Below, in pieces: positions 55,372-63,061 of a DNA stretch of 64,000 nucleotides. The DNA comes from Chitinophagales bacterium. Lineage in GTDB: Bacteria > Bacteroidota > Bacteroidia > Chitinophagales > JADIYW01. The notes beneath the pieces are model-generated. The model saw only the letters and a list, made by a program, of their open reading frames with translations. It had not been told where the DNA came from and did no database searches. A program made the translations under genes and the position numbers. The stretch lies in the NCBI GenBank assembly GCA_023957235.1, contig JAMLHI010000003.1:215371-279370 (forward strand), in the 5' to 3' direction. How positions within the stretch are numbered: the stretch's first letter is position 1; each line of letters starts with the position of its first letter.

Positions 55372-56685
55372 TTGAAAACAAGAACCTTACGTCGTGATAA
55401 AGTGGATGTTATCACTTTAGGATGTTCAAAGAATTTGGTAGATTCAGAAGTTCTAGTCAGTCAGTTGCAACATGGTGATGTACAAGCTGAACATAGTGAT
55501 GGCAATGATTCCGATTCTAATATCATTATTATCAATACTTGTGGATTTATTGATAGAGCCAAAGAAGAATCTATCAACACAATCTTATTATATGCTGATA
55601 AGAAGCAAAGAGGCCAAATAGATAAATTGTATGTTACAGGTTGCCTTTCTCAACGATATAAAGATGATTTAGAAGTTGAAATTCCTGCTGTAGATGGATA
55701 TTTTGGTACATTAGAGATGCCGCAATTACTGTCGAGATTTAATATTGATTATAAACACGAATTGGTAGGTGAGCGAAGTATCAGTACACCTCAACATTTT
55801 GCTTATTTGAAGATTTCTGAAGGCTGTAATAGAACTTGTTCGTTTTGTGCTATCCCATTGATGCGTGGAGGTCATATTTCTAGAACAATAGAATCATTGG
55901 TGCAGGAAGCTAAAAATTTAGCAAGAGTTGGTGTCAAAGAGTTGATTTTGATTGCTCAGGAATTGACATATTATGGCTTAGATATTTATAAAAAAAGAGC
56001 CTTAGCAGATTTATTATATGCTCTTAATGAAGTAGAAGGTATCGAATGGATACGTTTGCATTATGCTTACCCTTCTAAATTCCCTTTAGAAATTTTGGAT
56101 GCAATTAATGATTGCGATAAGGTATGCAAGTATCTCGATATTCCTTTTCAGCATGGTGCAAATGCTATATTGGAAGGCATGCACAGGCAAGTAACAAGAG
56201 AGGAGCAAGAAGAATTGATTCGCAAAATCAGAGAAAAGATACCTCATATTACATTAAGGACAACGATGATTGTTGGATTTCCAGGTGAAACACATGACGA
56301 TTTTGAAGATCTGTGTAATTTTGTAAAGGATATGAAATTTGATAGGCTGGGTGTTTTTACTTATTCTCATGAAGAAAATACTTCTGCTCATCAATTGGAA
56401 GACAATGTACCTGAAGACGTCAAACAAGAAAGAGCTCAAATTCTGATGCAGATTCAGGAAGAGATTTCTTTTCAAAAAAATTCAGATAAAATCGGCCAAA
56501 CTTTCAAGGTCCTGATTGATAGGAAAGAGAGCGGAAATTATGTAGGTAGGACAGAATTTGATTCCCCTGAAGTGGACAACGAAGTGTTGATTGAAGCTAA
56601 AAGCAATTATTTGAGAGTTGGTGATTTTGCTCAAATTAAGATAGTGGATGCTACAGAATTTGACTTGTTTGGTGAGTTGGCTTAA
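55372..56685 (+). CDS. rimO: Ribosomal protein S12 methylthiotransferase RimO
   Basis: A methylthiotransferase of 437 residues that adds SCH3 to Asp88 of ribosomal protein S12. N-terminal UPF0004 cysteines: LGCSKNLVDSE (Cys18), INTCGFID (Cys57), VTGCLSQRY (Cys91). Radical SAM motif GCNRTCSFCAIPLMRGGHISR with Cys152, Cys156 and Cys159. The C-terminal TRAM domain ends the protein. The start is TTG 55372, which yields the expected KVDVITLGCS N-terminus; the open frame reaches back into ftsY. The RimO (not MiaB) assignment rests on length, cluster context and LGCSKNLVDSE. Confidence 0.94.
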   Translation: MKTRTLRRDKVDVITLGCSKNLVDSEVLVSQLQHGDVQAEHSDGNDSDSNIIIINTCGFIDRAKEESINTILLYADKKQRGQIDKLYVTGCLSQRYKDDLEVEIPAVDGYFGTLEMPQLLSRFNIDYKHELVGERSISTPQHFAYLKISEGCNRTCSFCAIPLMRGGHISRTIESLVQEAKNLARVGVKELILIAQELTYYGLDIYKKRALADLLYALNEVEGIEWIRLHYAYPSKFPLEILDAINDCDKVCKYLDIPFQHGANAILEGMHRQVTREEQEELIRKIREKIPHITLRTTMIVGFPGETHDDFEDLCNFVKDMKFDRLGVFTYSHEENTSAHQLEDNVPEDVKQERAQILMQIQEEISFQKNSDKIGQTFKVLIDRKESGNYVGRTEFDSPEVDNEVLIEAKSNYLRVGDFAQIKIVDATEFDLFGELA

Positions 56686-57067
56686 ATAAGTCCTCTTTCA
56701 AGGAAGTTTATAGATGAATATTAAGAAGTTAAATTCTTTTGGATAGATTTTTCTAAAATGAACTTATTTTGATATTCTTAGCTGCAAATTAATATATTGG
56801 CATTAAGCTATAATATGATTTGTCTATGTAAGGAAACAAACAATTTACCTCGAATCTCTTCTGTCAAACTAACCTTGAAGATTTAGTTCTATAAGACAAT
56901 ATGGAATCGAGTTGTTTTTGAGTTATATTTATAAATATTGTTTGGAGAATCAATATTTTATTTCAAAAATGAAAAAATATTATTTTTTGTCTGCATTAAA
57001 TAAAAATGATGTTTAATATTGTATAACCAACCATCAAGAAAATCACGACAAAACTAAAGATAATTCT
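56686..57067. other. Intergenic region between rimO and the triple-repeat protein gene
   Basis: About 380 AT-rich bases without a gene. No terminator, tRNA or clear promoter was recognised. Confidence 0.5.
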
Positions 57068-58783
57068 ATGAAAAGAATCTTTGCACTACTCAGCTTTTTA
57101 ATATTTATAATTTCATATTCTTTTGCACAAGATGTTGTAAATCTAAACTTTAAGTATCAATTTTTTGATTCGAGAGAAGGCTTTGTTAAACTGAGCAAAT
57201 TAGTGATTAAAGCAAATGGTAAAAAAATTGGGGAGAGTCCTGCAAAACTAGAGAATGTTGAAAATAAAGTTTCTATTCAGATTCCTAAAGGAAAATATGA
57301 GATAAATGCAAGCGTCTATTCAATGCATGATGGAGTTTGGGAAGAACGTACCGAAGCGAATGATTATACTATGGATTGTATATATATAGATTCTTTATTG
57401 CTAGAATCAGATTATAATATAAGTCTTACATTTAATGCAGTAACGGGCTCAAAAAACGTAGATGTAGAAGAAGTTGAGATTGAAAATCCTTCAAATATTT
57501 CGATAGATAATCCTCAAACTGCATTAAAAAAAGTAAATGATTATCTCAAAACTTTTGACAATGGCTATTATGGTTACTTAGAGGTAATAGATGGTTATTT
57601 GTATGATAGATTTGCTTCAGGGAAATACACTAAAACTGCTATTTCAAATTTAGGAAAAGCTGTTGAGGTTAGTGAAAATAAAGTGGCTATAATGTGTAAA
57701 AATGAGCTAGAATGTGTTTATTCTACCTACACAAACAGCAATCATAAACAAATGAGTTTTTCACAAAATTCAAGTTTCAATCCTTCTACTCTAGTTGATT
57801 TACTTAATAATTTAGTAGTTGCTTTAAATAATAAGTCGTCAAATGCCAACTTAGGTGAAAATAAATCTAATAATATATTATCTAGTAATGTTAAAAAATT
57901 TACTGATGCAGAATTCTTAGCTGCTTGCAAATCAGAATTAGACGAACTCAATAAATTTTTAGAAACCTTTGACAAAGGCTATTATGGCTACTTAGAAATC
58001 AAAGATGGTTTTTTGTATGACCGATTTTTAGCAAAAAAATATAATAGTATGCCTATCGATTCTTTAGGATATGTAGTAATAGATGAAGAATATAATCGTG
58101 TGCTGCTTGATTGTAAGAACAATAGTAATTGTTCCTTTTCAACATTTAACAATAAATATTATGATGGAATGAGTTTTTCTCAAAGTACTAGCTATGATAA
58201 ATACAAATTAGCTACACTAATTAATAACTTAGTCAATAAATTAAGAAATCCTAATGATAATAAAGGTATTAGTCCATTAGCCATCAAGACAAAAAATGGA
58301 AATACAGAGGTACAGGGAAATAGTGAAGTTGTGAACTCTAATTTCTCTTCTTATGATGATGAAGTAAATATTGCACTTAGCAATCTTTTTGATACGCCTA
58401 TAGCTCCAAAAACTACACCGTCAAACAATAGCTCACAAGGAAGTAACTACAAAACACCGCTTAATGAACTAAATACTTTTCTAAATACCTATTATAATCC
58501 AGAGATAGATAATAATGTTGAAGTAATAAATACTAGCGTTTATTTTAATTTTCTTGTTGATGGAGACAACTACTCTTCCAGTATCAAGATGGCTGATTTA
58601 AAGAAATATGTTACAGTGAATGTAACGGCTTCAGAGGTAAAGTTGCAATGCAATAACAGCCAAAAATTATTCTATTCAACTTATGCAGATGCTACTTATG
58701 ATTATTTTAGTTTTACTGCTCCAGATAACGCTAATAAAGAAAAGTTAGCCAAATTATTATCTGATTTCATAAAAGCACTATAA
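57068..58783 (+). CDS. Secreted protein with three tandem homologous domains, unknown function
   Basis: A protein of 571 residues. A signal peptide ends at ISYSFAQ. An N-terminal beta-rich domain (22-140) includes KGKYEINASVYSMHDG. Three repeats of about 100 residues follow: near 155-260 (YLKTFDNGYYGYLEVIDGYL), near 295-400 (FLETFDKGYYGYLEIKDGFL) and near 465-570, the last more diverged. Each ends with a Cys-containing core and an (S/F)STY or STF stretch followed by (M/F)SF. Linkers are polar. I do not recognise the domain. It is AT-rich like its surroundings, stands alone, and a transposase relic lies downstream. Confidence 0.65.
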   Translation: MKRIFALLSFLIFIISYSFAQDVVNLNFKYQFFDSREGFVKLSKLVIKANGKKIGESPAKLENVENKVSIQIPKGKYEINASVYSMHDGVWEERTEANDYTMDCIYIDSLLLESDYNISLTFNAVTGSKNVDVEEVEIENPSNISIDNPQTALKKVNDYLKTFDNGYYGYLEVIDGYLYDRFASGKYTKTAISNLGKAVEVSENKVAIMCKNELECVYSTYTNSNHKQMSFSQNSSFNPSTLVDLLNNLVVALNNKSSNANLGENKSNNILSSNVKKFTDAEFLAACKSELDELNKFLETFDKGYYGYLEIKDGFLYDRFLAKKYNSMPIDSLGYVVIDEEYNRVLLDCKNNSNCSFSTFNNKYYDGMSFSQSTSYDKYKLATLINNLVNKLRNPNDNKGISPLAIKTKNGNTEVQGNSEVVNSNFSSYDDEVNIALSNLFDTPIAPKTTPSNNSSQGSNYKTPLNELNTFLNTYYNPEIDNNVEVINTSVYFNFLVDGDNYSSSIKMADLKKYVTVNVTASEVKLQCNNSQKLFYSTYADATYDYFSFTAPDNANKEKLAKLLSDFIKAL

Positions 58784-58869
58784 GCCTGACTTTTACTCAA
58801 GAATGTTTATTGTTAGCTAATAATTCTTTCATCATCGTTCAATTTTTATTTTGGTTTTTGAATGAAGAA

Positions 58870-59190
58870 GGTGATTGGGTATCAAACTACTGATGTTCAT
58901 CTTTAATAATTCCAATTCTTCTTTCTGCTATTACATTTTCTAAAGGAATTCCATTTTTTTAGCCATACTCATTTTTCAGCTATTGCCCTGAGATTACTTT
59001 GCTATTTTGTCCATTTTTAGATTTTTGAGTGAATACCTATTTAAGGACAAGGCAAGTTTTCTTTCTAATTAAATTTTTTACACAATTGAATGAGATTATT
59101 AAAGTCTATCATTCGAGCGATAGTTTTTGGTCTTTAATAAGTATCATCCTGTTAGGCAATTTTAATCCATTATTATCCCAAAAAGTCAAT
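58870..59190 (-). pseudogene. Decayed IS3-family transposase (integrase) remnant
   Basis: Read on the minus strand, 58946-58890 encodes PLENVIAERRIGIIKDEHQ, which resembles the (N/D)P(Y/L)ENAxAERxNGIxKDE core of IS3/IS150-type OrfB integrases. Just upstream, in a shifted frame, lies MSMAKK, and further upstream fragments such as GIHS and IIMD fit the expected order of the rve domain. Stops and frameshifts interrupt every frame. Terminal inverted repeats were not found. The region 59191-59391 up to amt is AT-rich and shows nothing. Confidence 0.45.
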
Positions 59191-59391
59191 ATTTGGTACA
59201 TTAATATTCATATAGTTATTTTTAGATATTTCTATTAAATGTGCGTTTATTTGATGATTTGTTAAGTAAATAACTATATTTTTAATTAATTTAAAATAAA
59301 ATATGCAATTTTTTAACAAATGAAATGATAAAAGTTTAAAATATTTTATTGAATTTTATATTGAATAATTTTTTAACTATAAATTTTTTTT

Positions 59392-60729
59392 ATGCGTATC
59401 AACAAATCTTTTTTAATCCCTTTTATTTTATTCTTAGGGATTGTAGTCGTCGGAGCACTAGATTCAGGTCAACTTTTGAATGAAAGCTTATTAGGTAATA
59501 TTGACTCAGGAGATACTGCATGGATGATGATTGCCACTGCATTAGTCATGATCATGACACCTGGGCTTGGTTTCTTTTATGGAGGATTGGCAAATAGAAA
59601 GAATATTATTTCTACTGTATTGCAAAGTTTTATTTCTTTAGGTATTATCAGCGTGATATGGGTAGTGTTTGGCTTCAGTCTATGTTTTGGCCAAGATGTA
59701 GGCGGATGGGGGATTATCGGTAATCCTTTTACCTATTTTATGTTCAAAGATGTCACTCTGACTCCACAGGAAGGTTCAACCATTCCATTTGTGATTTATG
59801 CCATGTTTCAGTTAAAATTTGCCATTATTACACCAGCCCTCATCACTGGTTCGTTTGCGCAAAGAGTAAAATTCTCAGCTTACCTATTGTTTATTATATT
59901 GTTTTTCATTTTTATATATGCCCCACTTTGTCATATGACATGGCATCCAGAAGGGATATTTTTTAAGATGGGTGTATTAGACTTTGCTGGTGGAACAGTA
60001 GTACATTTAAGCGCAGGATTTGCTGCCTTAGCTGGAGCAATGTTTTTAGGACCTAGGACTGAATCTGAGCGTACACATGAATATTCTAATATTCCTTTAG
60101 TGGTAATTGGGACAGGATTATTATGGTTTGGCTGGTTTGGTTTCAATGCTGGTTCGGCTTTAAAATCTAGTGCACTTGCTGCTAACGCAATTTCTACTAC
60201 TAATACTGCTGCTGCTGCTGCAATGGTAGCATGGGTGTTTTTGGATGCATTATTAGGAAAAAGAATTTCTGCAATTGGTGCATGTGTTGGTGCAGTGGTT
60301 GGATTGGTGGCAATAACTCCAGCTTGTGGTTTTGTAAATACAGGCGAAAGTATTGCTATCGGAGCTTTTTCAGCTATCATTAGTAATTTTGCAGTTCATT
60401 ATAAAAACAAATCTTCCTTAGACGATACTTTAGATGTTTTCCCTTGTCATGGAGTAGGAGGGATTATGGGTACAATTTTCACTGGAATATTTGCTGCTGA
60501 CTATGGCACTGGAATAACTGATCTGGGCTTGGTTTCTGGGCAAACTAAAACATTTTTTGTACAAATTATTGCATTAGTTTCTGTGTCAATATTTGTCTTC
60601 TTTGGCTCTTATATACTATATTATATTACTAATAAAATCAAACCAATGAGAGTGTCCAAACATGAGGAAGAAGTTGGATTAGATGTCTCTCAGCATGGAG
60701 AAAGTTATATGATTTTAAAGGTTGATTAA
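59392..60729 (+). CDS. amt: Ammonium transporter
   Basis: An Amt/MEP/Rh-family channel of 445 residues with 11-12 membrane helices. It imports ammonium by selective conduction through the trimer. Seen: GDTAWMMIATALVMIMTPGLGFFYGGLANRKN near the start, the first pore histidine in GGTVVHLSAGFAALAGAMFLG, WFGWFGFNAGSALKS, and the second histidine in DVFPCHGVGGIMGTIFTGIFA. A hydrophobic N-terminal segment may be a signal peptide. There is no glnK beside it, although Amt proteins are normally regulated by PII; one may be elsewhere. The glnN product would use the imported ammonium. Confidence 0.96.
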   Translation: MRINKSFLIPFILFLGIVVVGALDSGQLLNESLLGNIDSGDTAWMMIATALVMIMTPGLGFFYGGLANRKNIISTVLQSFISLGIISVIWVVFGFSLCFGQDVGGWGIIGNPFTYFMFKDVTLTPQEGSTIPFVIYAMFQLKFAIITPALITGSFAQRVKFSAYLLFIILFFIFIYAPLCHMTWHPEGIFFKMGVLDFAGGTVVHLSAGFAALAGAMFLGPRTESERTHEYSNIPLVVIGTGLLWFGWFGFNAGSALKSSALAANAISTTNTAAAAAMVAWVFLDALLGKRISAIGACVGAVVGLVAITPACGFVNTGESIAIGAFSAIISNFAVHYKNKSSLDDTLDVFPCHGVGGIMGTIFTGIFAADYGTGITDLGLVSGQTKTFFVQIIALVSVSIFVFFGSYILYYITNKIKPMRVSKHEEEVGLDVSQHGESYMILKVD

Positions 60730-60776
60730 GAGTTTCGGAATATTTGCAATCTAAGCTTTGTGAATCATAAAATATT

Positions 60777-60804
60777 AAGGTAGTAATTAGTTTACTGCCT
60801 TTTT
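60777..60804 (+). terminator. Terminator between convergent amt and aroE
   Basis: A 10-bp stem AAGGTAGTAA / TTACTGCCTT (60777-60786, 60792-60801) with one G-T pair and a five-base loop, followed by a T run. It lies 47 bases after the amt stop and can also serve aroE on the minus strand. Confidence 0.65.
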
Positions 60805-60839
60805 AGTTTTAAATAAGGAAGTCAGGAGAATGTTTTAAT

Positions 60840-61580
60840 TTAAGGCTTTATGCTATCCCAGATATTCCATGCTTTTTCTGCCTGGTAATATAGCATATCT
60901 AATCCATTTTTGATGGTTGCACCTTTATTGATTCCTTCCTTTAAGAATAGTGTTACTTCAGGGTTGTAAACCAAGTCATATAAATAGTGACCAGCATGAA
61001 TGCCATGATATGGAATAGGAGGCAGTGTATTTATTTGAGGATACATGCCTAAAGGAGTTGTGTTGATAAGGATAGTATATTCCTGAAGGGTGCGTATCGA
61101 AATATCATGATAAGACCATTGACCTTCAATAGGAGTGCGGGATACATATTGAAAAGGAATCCCTAGTTTTTTTAAAACATAAACCACTGCTTTTGAAGCT
61201 CCACCTGTACCAAAGACAAGTGCTTTACGATGATGTGTTTGTAATAATGGTTTGAAGCTCATCTCAAAACCATAGCAATCTGTATTGTAGCCTGTCTTTT
61301 TATTATTTGAAATTTTGATAGTATTGACAGCACCTATCTCTCTAGCAGTTTCATCAAGTGTGTCTAAAAATGGGATGACTGCTTCTTTATATGGAATTGT
61401 AACGTTCAGTCCTATTAGCTGCTCATCTTGAAATAGATTTTGGACATCTTCAATCTTTTCTAAAGGATAAATATCATATTCATGATTAAGAATATGTTCC
61501 CTTTTAAATTTTTCTGTAAAGTACCCTTTTGAAAATGAATGACTTAATGGATATCCTATAAGTCCTAATTTGATGGTCAT
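60840..61580 (-). CDS. aroE: Shikimate dehydrogenase (NADP+)
   Basis: A shikimate-pathway enzyme of 246 residues that reduces 3-dehydroshikimate. The N-terminal substrate domain has GLIGYPLSHSFSKGYF with the SxS motif, LNVTIPYKEAV with the catalytic Lys, and IGAVNTIKI. The NADP-binding domain has FGTGGASKAVVYVLKKLG and the INTTPLGMYP motif. The C-terminus has LYDLVYNPEVTLFL and NGLDMLYYQAEKAWNIW. The length is the short form usual in Bacteroidota. Its start overlaps the stop of the upstream TPR gene by four bases, so the two are translationally coupled. aroC is at 28.4 kb. Confidence 0.96.
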   Translation of the reverse strand: MTIKLGLIGYPLSHSFSKGYFTEKFKREHILNHEYDIYPLEKIEDVQNLFQDEQLIGLNVTIPYKEAVIPFLDTLDETAREIGAVNTIKISNNKKTGYNTDCYGFEMSFKPLLQTHHRKALVFGTGGASKAVVYVLKKLGIPFQYVSRTPIEGQWSYHDISIRTLQEYTILINTTPLGMYPQINTLPPIPYHGIHAGHYLYDLVYNPEVTLFLKEGINKGATIKNGLDMLYYQAEKAWNIWDSIKP

Positions 61581-62986
61581 GGGAGCTGGCTTAATATAGA
61601 ATCAATTTCTGGATCATTTTCAATTTCTGGATACATATATAGCATAAAAACTTCTTTCCCAGGATGTTCTTCTATCAAAAGTCGCAATAAGATTCTAGCT
61701 TCTTGTTGATAGCCTAAATAAAATAAAATAGATACTTTAGCATATTTTAATTCTGTATTTGACTTGCAGATAGCCAATCCTTTTTCTATGATTTCCATAG
61801 AAATTTCTGCTTCATTAGAAAGTAAAAATATTTGAGCTAGTAATATATATGCTTCAAATCTTATAGGAGATATTTCCATAGCTATTTCAGCCAATTCTAC
61901 AGCCTTATCTATTTTGCCGACAACTTGAGCTGCTTCTGCTGCAATAATTTGATAATCATATTCAGATTTGTCAAGTTCAGCAGCTTTTATATAAAAGGTA
62001 TATGCTTTTTCCCAATTATCTTCAGCCTTGTATGTTTCACCGATTCTGTAATAAGCATCAGCTATATTGGGTTGTATATGAAGTGCTTTTTTAAAATAGT
62101 ATCTAGCTAGTTTATACTCTTCTAAAGATTCATGACAATGACCTTTTAAAAGAAAAGTATCTTCATCACTATTGAATCTGTCTTCATACTCTTTGAGCGC
62201 CTCTAAAGCTTTTAAATATTCCTTTTTCTGAAAATATAGCTCTGCTAAGTCATGATAAGGAAAACCTAAATCCTCATTGATAGCGATGGTATATTGCAAG
62301 GTGTCAATTGCCAAATCTAATTCTTTCATGCCTCTGTAAGCAGTAGCTAGATTGTACCATGCCAACTCAGAATAGGGGTGTTTGTCGATGAGTAATTCGT
62401 AAAATTCTTTACTTCTTTTATACTCTTGGGTGATTTCCATGCAATAATTGATACGGCTGAGTGCCTCTTCATTAGAAGGTTCAATTAATAAACACTTTTT
62501 TAGGCTATCAAATACTTCATTGTATTTTTCCCAGTCTTCATATACATCTGCCATTTGTAAATATACATCTACCAAATCTTCATATTCTGTCTGAGCTTCC
62601 CAATACTGTAATATTGCAATTGCCTCTTCGTGTCTAGATAAATAGGTGAAAATTTCAGCTTTTAATAAATGTATTCCCAATTCATTAAAATCAATGGATT
62701 CAGCTAGATTTAAGGTGTCTAATGCAGAAGAAATCTCTTTAGTTTCGAACTGTAACTGAGCTTTTTTTATCAGAAGTAAAGCTGAAGTAGGATGTTGTTC
62801 TAATGCCTGATCTATTGCAGTAAATGCACTATTATATAGACCGTGGACATTATAAAAATCTACTAATACTTCAAAAGATTCAGGTTCTAAAAAGATAGAA
62901 GTGTTATGTTCTAGAGAGTATTCGTATTTGTTAATAATATCTTGAATGCTTTCTTCTTCCTCGTTTTCATCATCAAATGGATTCAT
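61577..62986 (-). CDS. Tetratricopeptide repeat protein
   Basis: A soluble acidic protein of 469 residues made almost entirely of TPR helices from about 45 to 440, for example LAWYNLATAYRGMKELDLAIDTL and DAYYRIGETYKAEDNWEKAYTFY. No signal peptide or membrane helix is seen, so it is cytoplasmic. The N-terminus MNPFDDENEEEESIQD is highly acidic. TPR proteins act as scaffolds; the partner is unknown. It is coupled to aroE by a four-base overlap, an arrangement I recall in other Bacteroidota. Unlike most genes here it has a strong ribosome binding site (AGGAGG, five bases before the ATG). Confidence 0.88.
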   Translation of the reverse strand: MNPFDDENEEEESIQDIINKYEYSLEHNTSIFLEPESFEVLVDFYNVHGLYNSAFTAIDQALEQHPTSALLLIKKAQLQFETKEISSALDTLNLAESIDFNELGIHLLKAEIFTYLSRHEEAIAILQYWEAQTEYEDLVDVYLQMADVYEDWEKYNEVFDSLKKCLLIEPSNEEALSRINYCMEITQEYKRSKEFYELLIDKHPYSELAWYNLATAYRGMKELDLAIDTLQYTIAINEDLGFPYHDLAELYFQKKEYLKALEALKEYEDRFNSDEDTFLLKGHCHESLEEYKLARYYFKKALHIQPNIADAYYRIGETYKAEDNWEKAYTFYIKAAELDKSEYDYQIIAAEAAQVVGKIDKAVELAEIAMEISPIRFEAYILLAQIFLLSNEAEISMEIIEKGLAICKSNTELKYAKVSILFYLGYQQEARILLRLLIEEHPGKEVFMLYMYPEIENDPEIDSILSQLP

Positions 62987-62991
62987 CTATA

Positions 62992-62997
62992 CCTCCT
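62992..62997 (-). promoter_or_regulatory. Strong Shine-Dalgarno sequence of the TPR gene
   Basis: AGGAGG on the minus strand, five bases before the ATG at 62986. A clear match to the anti-SD is rare in this window; a TAACTTTG -7 box (63011-63004) lies just upstream. Confidence 0.6.
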
Positions 62998-63061
62998 CTG
63001 TTACAAAGTTAATACTTATATTGGCATTGTATTCCTAAAGTAAGTTATTAAAAGGTATTGA

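Noticed and set aside
59029..59238. Small plus-strand open frame of 69 residues upstream of amt
   Set aside because: It has no recognisable domain, an atypical composition, and lies opposite the IS3-like relic; it is most likely a chance frame.
59931..60380. Minus-strand open frame opposite amt
   Set aside because: Alanine- and proline-rich antisense translation of a genuine transporter gene; shadow frame.
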